Translations under genes and position numbers: made by a program | Source of the DNA: CBFGWV01 sp965652545 | GTDB lineage: Bacteria > Pseudomonadota > Gammaproteobacteria > Competibacterales > Competibacteraceae | Length of the DNA: 51,887 nt | NCBI GenBank assembly: GCA_965652545.1 | Contig: CBFGWV010000009.1 | Span: 1-51,887, forward strand | Direction of reading: 5' to 3' | Part shown: positions 25,202 to 33,819 of the stretch, piece by piece | Position numbering within the stretch: position 1 is the first letter of the stretch | Layout of the letters: each line of letters opens with the position of its first letter | The notes under the pieces: generated by a model | The model's input: only the letters and a program-made list of their open reading frames with translations | The model's database searches: none | Told to the model about the DNA's origin: nothing

Positions 25202-26056
25202 TTGACGATCGATCAGGCAACGGCCGCGCCAGCATCCGGAGGGCGGTTGAACACAATCAGTAGATGGTGCCGGGCCAGCTTGGACGGCGCCATTATGCCG
25301 TTCGTCCTGCTCCGCACCCAGTGGGCGCTCATTGTTACCTTGTTGCGACGCGATGTGCAGATTCGCACCTCAGGCACCGCAATCGGTAGCCTTTGGTTGG
25401 TGCTGCAACCTGCATTGCAGGTCTTCGCGTTCTGGTTTCTTCTCAGTGCCGTATTGCGTGTCCGCTTTCCTGGTCAAGTGTCCTTGGTGGATTACCTGCT
25501 CGTCGGAATCATCCCCTGGTTGATGATTGCCGATGTGCTCAGTCGTAGTCTCAGTGTGCTGAGCGACTTCAGCAATCTCTACCAGCGCAGCGTATTTCCG
25601 GTGGCAACATTGCCGTGGTTGCCGATCATGTTCGCCGGCTTGGTATTCGTACCTATCTACACCGTTGTCGTGGCTATTCTGGTCGGGCCGGTGCAGGCGC
25701 TGATCGCGCCCTTTGTGATACTCGGTGTGTTGGCGTTATTGGTTCCCATGGTTTATGGGTTGGCCATCCTGGGGTTGTTCATCCGCGATGTGCGGCAATT
25801 CGTGCCGTTTCTGTTGACGATGACGATGTACCTTACGCCCATTCTGTACGCCCCTGAACTGCTGCCGGAAACCGTCCGGCCCTGGCTGGTGTTCAACCCC
25901 GTGGCCGATGTCATGGCGGTCATCCATTGGGCGTTGCAAGATTTACCCCTCACCGCTGGGAACGTAATCAGGCCAGTGGTCCTCTGGGCGTTGATCGTCG
26001 GGCCGGCATGGCGTTTGTTTCAACGCGCCGAGCCGCAGATCAGAGAGCAGCTCTGA
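25202..26056 (+). CDS. wzm: Polysaccharide ABC exporter, permease subunit
   Basis: 284 residues of the ABC-2 membrane family. Six membrane helices are visible between about 60 and 275, with the conserved SLWLVLQPALQVFAFWFLLS, a run after QRSVFPVATLPWLPIM, and LTPILYAPELLPE. Such permeases move lipid-linked O-polysaccharide or capsule across the inner membrane. The start is uncertain: TTG 25202 is listed; TTG 25247 has a GGAGGG box very close before it, and ATG 25294 is also in frame. It overlaps the ATPase gene by one base. Confidence 0.92.
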   Translation: MTIDQATAAPASGGRLNTISRWCRASLDGAIMPFVLLRTQWALIVTLLRRDVQIRTSGTAIGSLWLVLQPALQVFAFWFLLSAVLRVRFPGQVSLVDYLLVGIIPWLMIADVLSRSLSVLSDFSNLYQRSVFPVATLPWLPIMFAGLVFVPIYTVVVAILVGPVQALIAPFVILGVLALLVPMVYGLAILGLFIRDVRQFVPFLLTMTMYLTPILYAPELLPETVRPWLVFNPVADVMAVIHWALQDLPLTAGNVIRPVVLWALIVGPAWRLFQRAEPQIREQL

Positions 26057-27318
26057 TGGCGGTTATCCGGCTCCGGGGAACCGGCAAATCCTACCCTTTA
26101 TATGCCAAGCCGGCCGATCGGCTGTGGGAGCTGATTACCGGAAAGCCCCGGCACACGCGCCACACGGCCTTGTATCCGATCGACCTGGAGGTGCTGCCGG
26201 GGGATGTGCTCGGCATCATCGGGCGCAATGGCGCGGGAAAAAGCACCTTGCTCAAGCTCATCGCCGGCACGATCCAGCCGTCATCCGGTACGCGGGAGGT
26301 CAGCGGTCAGATATCTGCGCTACTGGAGTTGGGGACGGGGTTTCATCCTGATCTCACAGGGCGTGAAAACGTCTATCTGGCCGCTGCCGTTCGCGGGCTG
26401 AGCGCCGCCGATGTCGACCGGCGGTACGATGAAATCGTCGCGTTTGCAGATATTGGAGATGTTCTGGGACAGCCGGTGAAGACTTACTCGTCCGGCATGC
26501 TCGTGCGGCTGGCGTTTTCGGTCGCCACCTGCACTGACCCGGAGGTGCTGATCGTCGACGAAGCCCTCTCTGTGGGTGACAGTGCGTTTGCGCACAAGTC
26601 GTTCGAGCGCATCATGGGTTTCAAACGGGCGGGTAAAACCATACTGTTCTGTTCCCATTCGATGTACCAGGTCGAAGCGATCTGCAATCGGGTAATCTGG
26701 ATCGAGCAGGGCAGGATCCAGGCCGCCGGCGATCCTTCGGAGGTCATCCCCCGCTATCATGCCTTCCTTGACGAACTGGCGACCGGCACCGGCGCGCAAC
26801 CAAGCGCTATGCAGAATCCCTCCCAGGCTGAACAGGCGGCTCCCCTGACAGGCCCGTCAGTAGATGCGGCACAGGGCCGGATCGACACTGTGCGGGTCAC
26901 CGGGCTCGGCACCCTGGGCCGCCAGGTGCAAGTGCTCAGTGGCCAGACCGATGTACATATCGATATCGAGTTCATATCTGACCCGAACAGCGCATGTCCC
27001 CGTGTTGCCGTTACCCTGTCGAAAACGGACGACCGGGTCGTGGCCAGCGCCGGCAGTTGGTTGGATGGTCACGATATTCCGCGCGACACCGCGGGCAGAG
27101 GCCGTGTCCGTCTGACCTTTCCTCAGCTCCCGCTGCTCAAGGGGACTTATCTCGTTAATGTCTTCCTGCTGGGTGCCGAAGGCATCCGGAGGATCGACAG
27201 CGCCAAGATGGCGGCGGAGCTCATCGTCAGGCAGGTCGGGCTTGAGCAAGGGGTCGTATCGTTACCCCGGGTGTGGTCCGATCCCGGCGACGCGGTGTCC
27301 CTGAAGGCGCAGGCCTGA
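26056..27318 (+). CDS. wzt: Polysaccharide ABC exporter, ATPase with glycan-binding tail
   Basis: 420 residues from ATG 26056, which overlaps the permease stop. Walker A GRNGAGKSTLL near residue 56, signature YSSGMLVRLAFSVA near 146, Walker B EVLIVDEALSVGD near 165, His loop ILFCSHSMYQVE. After residue 245 there is a linker and a beta-rich domain (about 275-405) like the Wzt C-terminal domain, which in known systems recognises the modified end of the finished O-polysaccharide. That domain, and the modifying enzymes that follow, suggest a chain whose terminal decoration controls export. Confidence 0.94.
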   Translation: MAVIRLRGTGKSYPLYAKPADRLWELITGKPRHTRHTALYPIDLEVLPGDVLGIIGRNGAGKSTLLKLIAGTIQPSSGTREVSGQISALLELGTGFHPDLTGRENVYLAAAVRGLSAADVDRRYDEIVAFADIGDVLGQPVKTYSSGMLVRLAFSVATCTDPEVLIVDEALSVGDSAFAHKSFERIMGFKRAGKTILFCSHSMYQVEAICNRVIWIEQGRIQAAGDPSEVIPRYHAFLDELATGTGAQPSAMQNPSQAEQAAPLTGPSVDAAQGRIDTVRVTGLGTLGRQVQVLSGQTDVHIDIEFISDPNSACPRVAVTLSKTDDRVVASAGSWLDGHDIPRDTAGRGRVRLTFPQLPLLKGTYLVNVFLLGAEGIRRIDSAKMAAELIVRQVGLEQGVVSLPRVWSDPGDAVSLKAQA

Positions 27319-27326
27319 GCCCACGT

Positions 27327-28754
27327 ATGGCCGAAACCCATTGTCTCCCGTCATCCGGCGGCGTTGAGGAACAGGATCGGGTCGAGATCGGCACGGCCCT
27401 CCGCGCGCTCATTGGCACCTCGCCACTCGCATCGCTGCGGCCCGGAGAGTGCTCAATCGTGTCCGAGCGCTGCGTGGTGGTTACCGGGTTGCATACAATC
27501 CCTGATTTGTTGCCCGTGTTTTCGCAGGCCCATACGCGATTAGGCGATGACGGGATATTGCTGTTGGTCACCGCGGTGTGCGACACGGGAAGTCGAAGAG
27601 GCCGCTATGGCTGCGCGTCGATCGATGCGGTCATCTCGACGGCAACCCGATGTGGCTTCGTGGAGCAGGCGAGGGTGGCTGTCCTGGCCGACGAAGAGGC
27701 GCTCGACACCGGGGGGTTCCGTGCCTTGGCGGACACCCACGGTGCATTGATCGAGCGCGGCGAGATCCGCCTTCTAGCGTTGCGTTTCGAACGCACTCAA
27801 CCGCGTTGGCGCGTTGCGAACCTCGAGCAGCACCGGCGTGACGAGGTTGCGCAATTGTTCGAGCGCTGTTTCGGCTTCCCACTGTCACTGGCACTGTGGG
27901 ACTGGAAGTATGGCGCCGGGCGTGGCGAGAACGTGCTGGGTCTGTCTGACGAGCGTGTGGTGGCCCATTATGGCGCCACATATCGGCGGATCCTCTACTG
28001 TGGCGAGATGGCGCAGGCGGCACAGATCGGCGATGTCATGGTTGACCCAAGCGACCGTGGAGTGTTGACTCGACGGGGTCCGTTCTATTTGACCGCCGCC
28101 ACCCAGGCCGAGCTCAGTTGCGCCACCTGCCTGGTCGGTTTCGGGTTTCCCAACACCCGGGCCATGCGTTTGCCGCAGAAGCTGGGGCTTTACGCGCCGG
28201 TGGATCGAATCGTGGAGCTGGCGTGGCCGGTTCGGCGTCGTCCACGTTGGAAACGTGCGGGGGGGCGAATCGTCGAGCCGGGCGAACTGGCGCGAATGCG
28301 TAAGCTGGTCGACCGTCTGTGGTCCGCCATGGCCGAGGCCCTGACGCAGTCCGCTGTCGGTGTCCGCGATATCGATTGGCTCACGCATCGCTACGCCGAT
28401 CACCCGGTTCATCAGTATACGACGCTTGTCATACGAAGCCGTTTCAGTGGTCGCGCGAATGCGCTCGCCGTCGTGAAGCGTGAAGGGGAGCGTTGCGAAC
28501 TGCTCGATGTCATAGGCCCCGCAGCCAGTATGCCGGATCTGATCACCGTGGTTCGTCACCTCGCTGCCTGTTGGGGCTGTAAAGAGGTGTATTGCTGGAT
28601 CACCGAGAGCCATGCGCAGTGGCTCGATCACGGCGACCCGATTCGGCGCGATCCCGATGTGGTCGTGCCGACGAGCATTTGGGTGGGCGGGCCTTCCCCC
28701 GACGAGTTACAAGGCCGTTGGTGGTTAATGGGGGGCGACACCGATTTCCACTGA
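27327..28754 (+). CDS. GNAT acetyltransferase-like protein with methyltransferase-like N-terminus
   Basis: 475 residues from ATG 27327; a GTG at 27273 is in frame but inside wzt. Residues about 170-330 look like a GNAT domain of the Eis/Acetyltransf_9 sort: ERVVAHYGATYRR, QIGDVMVDPSDRGVLTRRG and LVGFGFPNTRAMRLPQKLG. Residues about 45-165 (VVTGLHTIPDLLPVFSQAH, DDGILLLVTAVCD) resemble the second half of a class I methyltransferase, without the SAM-binding glycine loop. The final 130 residues may be a second GNAT-like half. Probable role: N- or O-acylation of a sugar in the exported glycan. Substrate unknown. Confidence 0.65.
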   Translation: MAETHCLPSSGGVEEQDRVEIGTALRALIGTSPLASLRPGECSIVSERCVVVTGLHTIPDLLPVFSQAHTRLGDDGILLLVTAVCDTGSRRGRYGCASIDAVISTATRCGFVEQARVAVLADEEALDTGGFRALADTHGALIERGEIRLLALRFERTQPRWRVANLEQHRRDEVAQLFERCFGFPLSLALWDWKYGAGRGENVLGLSDERVVAHYGATYRRILYCGEMAQAAQIGDVMVDPSDRGVLTRRGPFYLTAATQAELSCATCLVGFGFPNTRAMRLPQKLGLYAPVDRIVELAWPVRRRPRWKRAGGRIVEPGELARMRKLVDRLWSAMAEALTQSAVGVRDIDWLTHRYADHPVHQYTTLVIRSRFSGRANALAVVKREGERCELLDVIGPAASMPDLITVVRHLAACWGCKEVYCWITESHAQWLDHGDPIRRDPDVVVPTSIWVGGPSPDELQGRWWLMGGDTDFH

Positions 28755-28794
28755 GCGTGCACCATCCGGCGATAGGCCGCGCCTGCTGGTCGTA

Positions 28795-29934
28795 TTGGCG
28801 GCCGGCACGGTCGGTGGGGCGGAAACGCTCACCAAGACATTGCTCAAGGGCATGAGCCCACAGTCCTGCCTACTGATCACCCAACGTGCCATCGCCGATT
28901 TGTTTGACGACATCGGCCATCCGGTGTTGGTGTTCGACGATTGGGGCTTGTCGACGCCATACGGTATGGACCCGCGGAATGCCGTCGCCTACGCCCGCGT
29001 GATCACGGAGGTCGTCACCCGCTATCGGATCGATGTCGTCCATGGGCTCATGCACAATGCGACCGTTTTCCTCGCCGCGGCGAAGCTGCTGTCGCCTTGG
29101 CGGCTACGGTCGGTACGCCTGATCGGCAGCATTCACGGCTCATTGATGGCCTACTTTGCGCATGAGCGACGCGGGCCGACACTGTACGAGCGATTCCTGG
29201 TCCGCACGGTTTTTCGCTTGGTCGATGGCGTGGTTGTGCCCTCTGCCGCCTTGGCGGATGAGTTGTCGCAGCAGTTCGGGGTGAATGAACGCGACTTACG
29301 GCCCATCCACAACGGATTCGACTTGGCATGGATTCGACGGCAAGCCCAGCAGCCGCTGGAGGCCAAGAAGGATCGTCCGTGGATCGTCACCTGTTGCCGT
29401 CTCACTGCGCAGAAGGATTTCAACACCTTGCTGGGCGCATTTGCTCTGGTATGTGCCTCACGCGACGTCGAACTGGTGATCGTGGGCGATGGCGAGGATC
29501 GCAACGTGATCGAAGCGCGCAGCACGGCATTGGGAGTCGAGGCGCGAGTGCGCCTGATAGGCTATCAGCCCAATCCCTATCCATGGATAGCGCGGGCCGA
29601 TGTGTTCGTGTTGTCGTCCCACTATGAAGGTTTCGGCAATGTCCTGGTCGAAGCGATGGCACTGGGTGTGCCCGTGGTCAGCAGCGACTGCCCCAGTGGT
29701 CCGGGAGAGATCATCGAACAAGACCGAAGCGGCGTTCTCGTGCCGCCCGGCAGCGTCGAGGCCATGGCCGAACGGATTGGCTGCTTGCTTGACGATGCTA
29801 CGATAGCCGGCCAAATGGCGCAGTCGGCCTTACAACGCGCCGAACGTTTCGACGTGGCGGCCATGGTGCAAGCGTACAGCGACTACTTGCGACTGACCGA
29901 CCCGCCGCAGGCGTTTCAACAGGATTCATCATGA
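28795..29934 (+). CDS. GT4-family glycosyltransferase
   Basis: GT-B enzyme of the GT4 type. The N-terminal loop GTVGGAETLTKTLL is typical of the acceptor domain; PIHNGFDLAWIRRQA, WIVTCCRLTAQKDF, LVIVGDGEDRNVIE and HYEGFGNVLVEAMALG with the EX7E pair identify the donor domain. The start is a problem: TTG 28795 cuts the first beta strand (RLLVVLAAG), and the frame back to the stop at 28726 has no ATG, GTG or earlier TTG. CTG 28783/28786 or ATT 28744 may be used, so the true protein is likely a few to 17 residues longer. It would add a sugar to the lipid-linked glycan. Confidence 0.9.
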   Translation: MAAGTVGGAETLTKTLLKGMSPQSCLLITQRAIADLFDDIGHPVLVFDDWGLSTPYGMDPRNAVAYARVITEVVTRYRIDVVHGLMHNATVFLAAAKLLSPWRLRSVRLIGSIHGSLMAYFAHERRGPTLYERFLVRTVFRLVDGVVVPSAALADELSQQFGVNERDLRPIHNGFDLAWIRRQAQQPLEAKKDRPWIVTCCRLTAQKDFNTLLGAFALVCASRDVELVIVGDGEDRNVIEARSTALGVEARVRLIGYQPNPYPWIARADVFVLSSHYEGFGNVLVEAMALGVPVVSSDCPSGPGEIIEQDRSGVLVPPGSVEAMAERIGCLLDDATIAGQMAQSALQRAERFDVAAMVQAYSDYLRLTDPPQAFQQDSS

Positions 29935-30575
29935 TCGCAACCCGAGACTTCGTCTTCCTTCACATGCCGAAAACGGCCGGCCGGTTCGTTCGGAAACTGT
30001 TGCGCGAGCATGCGCCAGCGGACTGGAACTTGCAGGAGGACGAGGAGCATATCGCGGTCGGTCAATTGCCCGATGCCTATCGGCCATTGCCTGTCATCGG
30101 TGTGGTCCGCAACCCCTGGGACTGGTATGTCTCGGCGTATCACTACTCGCTTGCCCACCGTCACATCGCCACGTTCAACCAGCTTTCGGACAACGGCACG
30201 CTAGACTTTCCCGACACCGTTCGACGGGCCCAGGCCTCCAAGCTGTTCGGTTCCAACGACGTGGGTTTCTATACGCGCTATCTACGGTACTTCTTTTCGG
30301 TAGCTGATTTTCACCAGACCTCGGTGCATTGGGTACGCTTCGAACACCTTCGTGAAGACCTGGTGGCGGTTCTCGATACGCTGCTCTCGGAAGGAGTGCC
30401 AGACGCTTTGCGCCACGCGGCACAGGCTGCGCCGCCGGAGAACGTGTCCGGCCATGGCCACTACACCAGTTACTACGATCCTGCCCTGATCGAACTGGTG
30501 GCCGAGCGTGACCGGCCGGTCATCGATCGGTTTGCCTACCGGTTCGATACCACCCAGAGCAAGGGAGATGCATGA
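29931..30575 (+). CDS. Sulfotransferase-like protein 1
   Basis: 214 residues. The PAPS 5'-phosphosulfate loop is seen as FLHMPKTAGRFVRKLL with Lys14, and the 3'-phosphate motif as VIGVVRNPWDWYVSAYHY near residue 56-73 (Arg and Ser present). This pattern is that of carbohydrate sulfotransferases of the Sulfotransfer_2/family-2 type. ATG overlaps the preceding stop and its own stop overlaps the paralogue that follows. It would move sulfate from PAPS to a sugar before export. The acceptor cannot be told from sequence. Confidence 0.82.
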   Translation: MIATRDFVFLHMPKTAGRFVRKLLREHAPADWNLQEDEEHIAVGQLPDAYRPLPVIGVVRNPWDWYVSAYHYSLAHRHIATFNQLSDNGTLDFPDTVRRAQASKLFGSNDVGFYTRYLRYFFSVADFHQTSVHWVRFEHLREDLVAVLDTLLSEGVPDALRHAAQAAPPENVSGHGHYTSYYDPALIELVAERDRPVIDRFAYRFDTTQSKGDA

Positions 30576-31180
30576 TGTTGCTGACCAGACATTTTGTGTT
30601 CGTACATCTGCTCAAGTCCGGCGGCACCTTCGTGAAACGCATCCTTCTCGATCATGCGCCGGAGGATTGGGCCTGTGTGAATATCGAGGGTCATCCATCG
30701 GTTGGCGAAATCCCCGAAACCCATCGCCATCTGCCGCGGATCGGGTTCGTCCGCAATCCCTGGGATTGGTATGTCTCCGCCTATCACTATTTCAAGACGG
30801 TCGATCGTGCCGCAGAGTTCGATGCACTGTCTGATGATGGCAGCGCGAGCTTCGGCGAAACTCTGGCACGTGCCATGGACGCCGAACCGTACCGCTCCGC
30901 AGGCGTTGGGCCCATGAGCCTTTTCGTACGGCATACCTACGGCGACGATCCCGAAGCCATACGGCTGATGCGCTTCGAACACCTGCGCGACGACTTGCTT
31001 CTTGCATTGGCTGCGCTGCCCATGTCGGTGCCAGAGTCGTTGTCCCGAGTCATACGCGAGCACCCACCCCTGAACCGGTCGGAGCACGAGGATTACAAGG
31101 CGTACTACGACGATGCGCTCCGCCAGGTCGTTGCCGAGCGCGACGGCGAACTCATCCGGCGATTCGGTTATTCATTTTGA
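30572..31180 (+). CDS. Sulfotransferase-like protein 2 (paralogue)
   Basis: 202 residues, clearly related to the previous gene across its length: FVHLLKSGGTFVKRIL (5' loop, Lys15) and RIGFVRNPWDWYVSAYHY (3' motif), APEDW for APADW, MRFEHLRDDL for VRFEHLREDL. The Pro of the usual PKxGG loop is replaced by Leu, while KSGGTF is nearer to consensus than in copy 1. The pair looks like a tandem duplication that has diverged, perhaps to sulfate two positions. Two ATG codons overlap the previous stop. A 41-base gap follows. Confidence 0.82.
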   Translation: MMLLTRHFVFVHLLKSGGTFVKRILLDHAPEDWACVNIEGHPSVGEIPETHRHLPRIGFVRNPWDWYVSAYHYFKTVDRAAEFDALSDDGSASFGETLARAMDAEPYRSAGVGPMSLFVRHTYGDDPEAIRLMRFEHLRDDLLLALAALPMSVPESLSRVIREHPPLNRSEHEDYKAYYDDALRQVVAERDGELIRRFGYSF

Positions 31181-31221
31181 TCGGACATCTCTTGCGTAGT
31201 GTCGACAGCGTTCGGTGGTAA

Positions 31222-32079
31222 TTGATCGTGGAACACCTTTGGCTTCAATTCGACACCGTTGACTGTCCTGCGCAGGGGAATGCCCTCGTACTCGCCCCCC
31301 ATCCGGACGATGAGTCGATCGGTTGCGCGGGAGCCATGCTGGCGCATGCCCGGCGCGGGGAACATGTCGCCGTGGTCGTCGCCACCGATGGCGGCGGGCT
31401 GGTTCCGCACGACATGACGCGCGAGGCTTATGTCGCAGTCCGTCAGGCGGAATGCCGTGCCGCCTGCGATGTACTTGGCTGCGAGGCGCCGCAGTTCTGG
31501 CCCCACCGAGATCGGGAGCTCGTGCCCGATGAGGCACTCATAGGCGCCATCGGCGAATCGATGGCGCAATGTGGCGCGAAGGTCGTTTACGCACCCTCCC
31601 CCTGGGAGGTGCATCCCGATCATCGGGCGCTGTGTCTGGCGGCGTTCCGTGCCACGGCCAGGGCTGAAGCCACGTTGGTGTTCTATGAAGTCGGGGTGGC
31701 CATGGTGCCGAACCGACTGCTGGACATGAGCGGCGATTTGCCGCGCAAGCTGGAGGCCGTTCGCTGCTACACCAGCCAACTGGCCCAACAGCACTATGAT
31801 CGTCACGTCGAGGGCTTGAACACCTTCCGCGCCTATACACTGCCCCTCACCGTCACGGCGGCCGAGGGGTACTACGTGCTGCACCCGGGCGATCGGAGTG
31901 AGGACCTCGTGGCCCGGTATCTTGCTGGTGTCGTGGAGCCTTCGGTGTTGGACCCGCGGGCAGTTGCGATGGCCTTGCTCCACCCACCCGCGAACGAGGC
32001 CGGGCCTTCAAGGATCGAGCCCCCCGCTCAGGCCGCTTGGTGTCGGGCATTGTCCTGGCTGAGGGCGCGCCTTGGCTGA
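31222..32079 (+). CDS. PIG-L/LmbE-family de-N-acetylase
   Basis: 285 residues. The zinc motif APHPDDESIGCAG near residue 24 and the second His motif VHPDHRALCLAAF near 130 are both present, so the catalytic site looks intact. Members remove acetyl from N-acetyl-glucosamine-type sugars or lipids (PIG-L, MshB, BshB). TTG 31222 and GTG 31228 are both possible starts. It sits directly after two sulfotransferases and before a GT2 gene, so its substrate is probably the glycan built here. Its stop overlaps the next start. Confidence 0.88.
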   Translation: MIVEHLWLQFDTVDCPAQGNALVLAPHPDDESIGCAGAMLAHARRGEHVAVVVATDGGGLVPHDMTREAYVAVRQAECRAACDVLGCEAPQFWPHRDRELVPDEALIGAIGESMAQCGAKVVYAPSPWEVHPDHRALCLAAFRATARAEATLVFYEVGVAMVPNRLLDMSGDLPRKLEAVRCYTSQLAQQHYDRHVEGLNTFRAYTLPLTVTAAEGYYVLHPGDRSEDLVARYLAGVVEPSVLDPRAVAMALLHPPANEAGPSRIEPPAQAAWCRALSWLRARLG

Positions 32080-32911
32080 CCCGGTGTCACTCCTGGTATC
32101 CCTGGTCAGCCATGCACCCGATAAGGCGATGTTGCGCCGGACCTTGGGCAGCCTCGTGGCCGCGCTGGAACCGGCGCGGCATGCTGGGCTTTTGCAGCGG
32201 GTGGAACTGGTTCTCGTGGACAACGGTCCGGGGGCCGATGACCACCACACGTTGTGCGCTCTCAAGGATGCGTTTGAACAGGCGTTCGCGCAGGTGACGC
32301 TCGTATCGGGCCACGGAAACGTAGGCTATGGGCGCGGCCACAACCTGGCTCTTGGCGGTGCCAATATCGATCTGCGCTTGATTCTCAATCCCGACGTGCT
32401 CCTGGCACCGGACGCTTTGGTGCACATGCTGGTGTTCATGGCCGAAAAGCCGGGTGTGGTGCTACTGGCACCGGATGGCCGCAATGCCGCCGGCGATCGG
32501 GAGTATCTCTGCAAGGCCTACCCGAATGTCGCCGTACTTGCAGTCCGGGGTTTCGCGCCGGCGTTTGTCCGGCGACTGCTCGCCCGGCAGTTGGCCCGGT
32601 ATGAGCTGCGCGCCTTGATCGATCGTGAGGAAAGCCTCAGCGACGTACCTCTGATCAGTGGGTGCTGCATGCTGGTCCGCGAGGCGGCCTTTCGTGACGT
32701 CGGCGGGTTCGATCCCGGTTTCTTTATGTACTTCGAAGACTACGATCTGAGTCTTCGTCTGGGCCGGATTGGCGGGACGGCCTGGGTACCGGCAGCACGC
32801 ATCACTCATTTTGGCGGTGGTGCATCACGCAAGGGCGTTCGTCATATCCGCTGGTTCATGCAGTCCATGGCCCGGTTCTTCAACCGCCATGGATGGCGCT
32901 GGATATCCTGA
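32072..32911 (+). CDS. GT2-family glycosyltransferase, rhamnosyltransferase-like
   Basis: 279 residues with the GT-A fold. LVDNGPGADD, GHGNVGYGRGHNLAL, LRLILNPDVLLAP (the DXD-equivalent NPD) and GFFMYFEDYDLSLRLGR follow the WbbL/rhamnosyltransferase pattern. dTDP-rhamnose genes are present in the same window, so rhamnose is a reasonable donor, but this is inference. TTG 32072 overlaps the deacetylase gene; GTG 32084 would start just before the first strand (SLLVSLVSH) and may be the real start. Its stop overlaps the reductase gene by one base. Confidence 0.9.
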   Translation: MADPVSLLVSLVSHAPDKAMLRRTLGSLVAALEPARHAGLLQRVELVLVDNGPGADDHHTLCALKDAFEQAFAQVTLVSGHGNVGYGRGHNLALGGANIDLRLILNPDVLLAPDALVHMLVFMAEKPGVVLLAPDGRNAAGDREYLCKAYPNVAVLAVRGFAPAFVRRLLARQLARYELRALIDREESLSDVPLISGCCMLVREAAFRDVGGFDPGFFMYFEDYDLSLRLGRIGGTAWVPAARITHFGGGASRKGVRHIRWFMQSMARFFNRHGWRWIS

Positions 32912-33819
32912 TGCGCATCCTGATCACCGGCGCAACGGGCTTTGTCGGGCCCTGGCTGGTGCGCCAGGCCATCGAACAAGGCCATCAGGTGCGGGTACTC
33001 GTTCATCGGCAGCCGTTCTCGGGTGCGGATGTAGAGCAGGTGTGCGGTGATCTGGAAGCTGGCGTGATCGGGCCTGGTGTCCTCGATGGTGTGGATTGCG
33101 TTTGGCACTGCGCCGGCTTCGCGCATGCCGATGTCAATGACCGGGCGAGACACTGGCGCAGCCATGTGGACGGCACCAGTCATCTATTGCGTGCCGCGGA
33201 ATCCGCCGGGGCCGCTTCGCTGGTCTATGTCAGTTCCATAAAAGCCGCGGACGATGCGCACGGCGGTGGACCGGATACCGCTTATGGACAGGCCAAGCGG
33301 GAGGCCGAACGGCGCGTGCTGGGCTCCACCCTCACCACAACCGTGCTACGCCCGACACTGCTCTACGGACCGGGCGTCAAAGGCAATCTCCGTCACCTGA
33401 TACGGGCTGCACAGCGAGGCTTTCCGTTACCCCCGGAGGCCGGCTGCCGCTCCATGCTCGATGTACGCGATCTTGCCCGGGCCGTAGGGTTGGCGAGCGG
33501 AAATCCAGCGACTGCAGGCCAAATCTGGCTGGCGGCCGATGGGCAGGCCTATTCAGCCGCGGGGCTCATGCGTGAAGTGCGAACCGCCTGTGGCCGGCGC
33601 GGACGCGGCTGGAGCGTCCCGCGGGCGGTGTTGCTCGCAGCGGCGGCAGCATGTGAGGTGCTGCCCGGGCGTCTTCCGCTGGATCGTCGGCGGGTGCACG
33701 CCTTACTGGAGCCGGCACTGTATGACCATCGGCCACTTTGGCACGCACTGGGCAGCGAGCCGAAATGGACCTGGGCGACGGCTCTCGCCGATATGCTGCC
33801 CGGCCTGGGGCCGTCATGA
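32911..33819 (+). CDS. NAD-dependent sugar epimerase/reductase (WbpV-like)
   Basis: 302 residues from ATG 32911; the longer frame starts inside the preceding gene. Extended SDR: ITGATGFVGPWLVRQA, VWHCAGFAHAD, VYVSSIKAADDA, and YGQAKREAE with catalytic Tyr/Lys. Followed by a WecA-type transferase and a WbpM-type dehydratase, the order of wbpV-wbpL-wbpM in Pseudomonas aeruginosa, where WbpV reduces the WbpM product to UDP-N-acetylquinovosamine or a related sugar. That precise reaction is inferred from context. Confidence 0.85.
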   Translation: MRILITGATGFVGPWLVRQAIEQGHQVRVLVHRQPFSGADVEQVCGDLEAGVIGPGVLDGVDCVWHCAGFAHADVNDRARHWRSHVDGTSHLLRAAESAGAASLVYVSSIKAADDAHGGGPDTAYGQAKREAERRVLGSTLTTTVLRPTLLYGPGVKGNLRHLIRAAQRGFPLPPEAGCRSMLDVRDLARAVGLASGNPATAGQIWLAADGQAYSAAGLMREVRTACGRRGRGWSVPRAVLLAAAAACEVLPGRLPLDRRRVHALLEPALYDHRPLWHALGSEPKWTWATALADMLPGLGPS

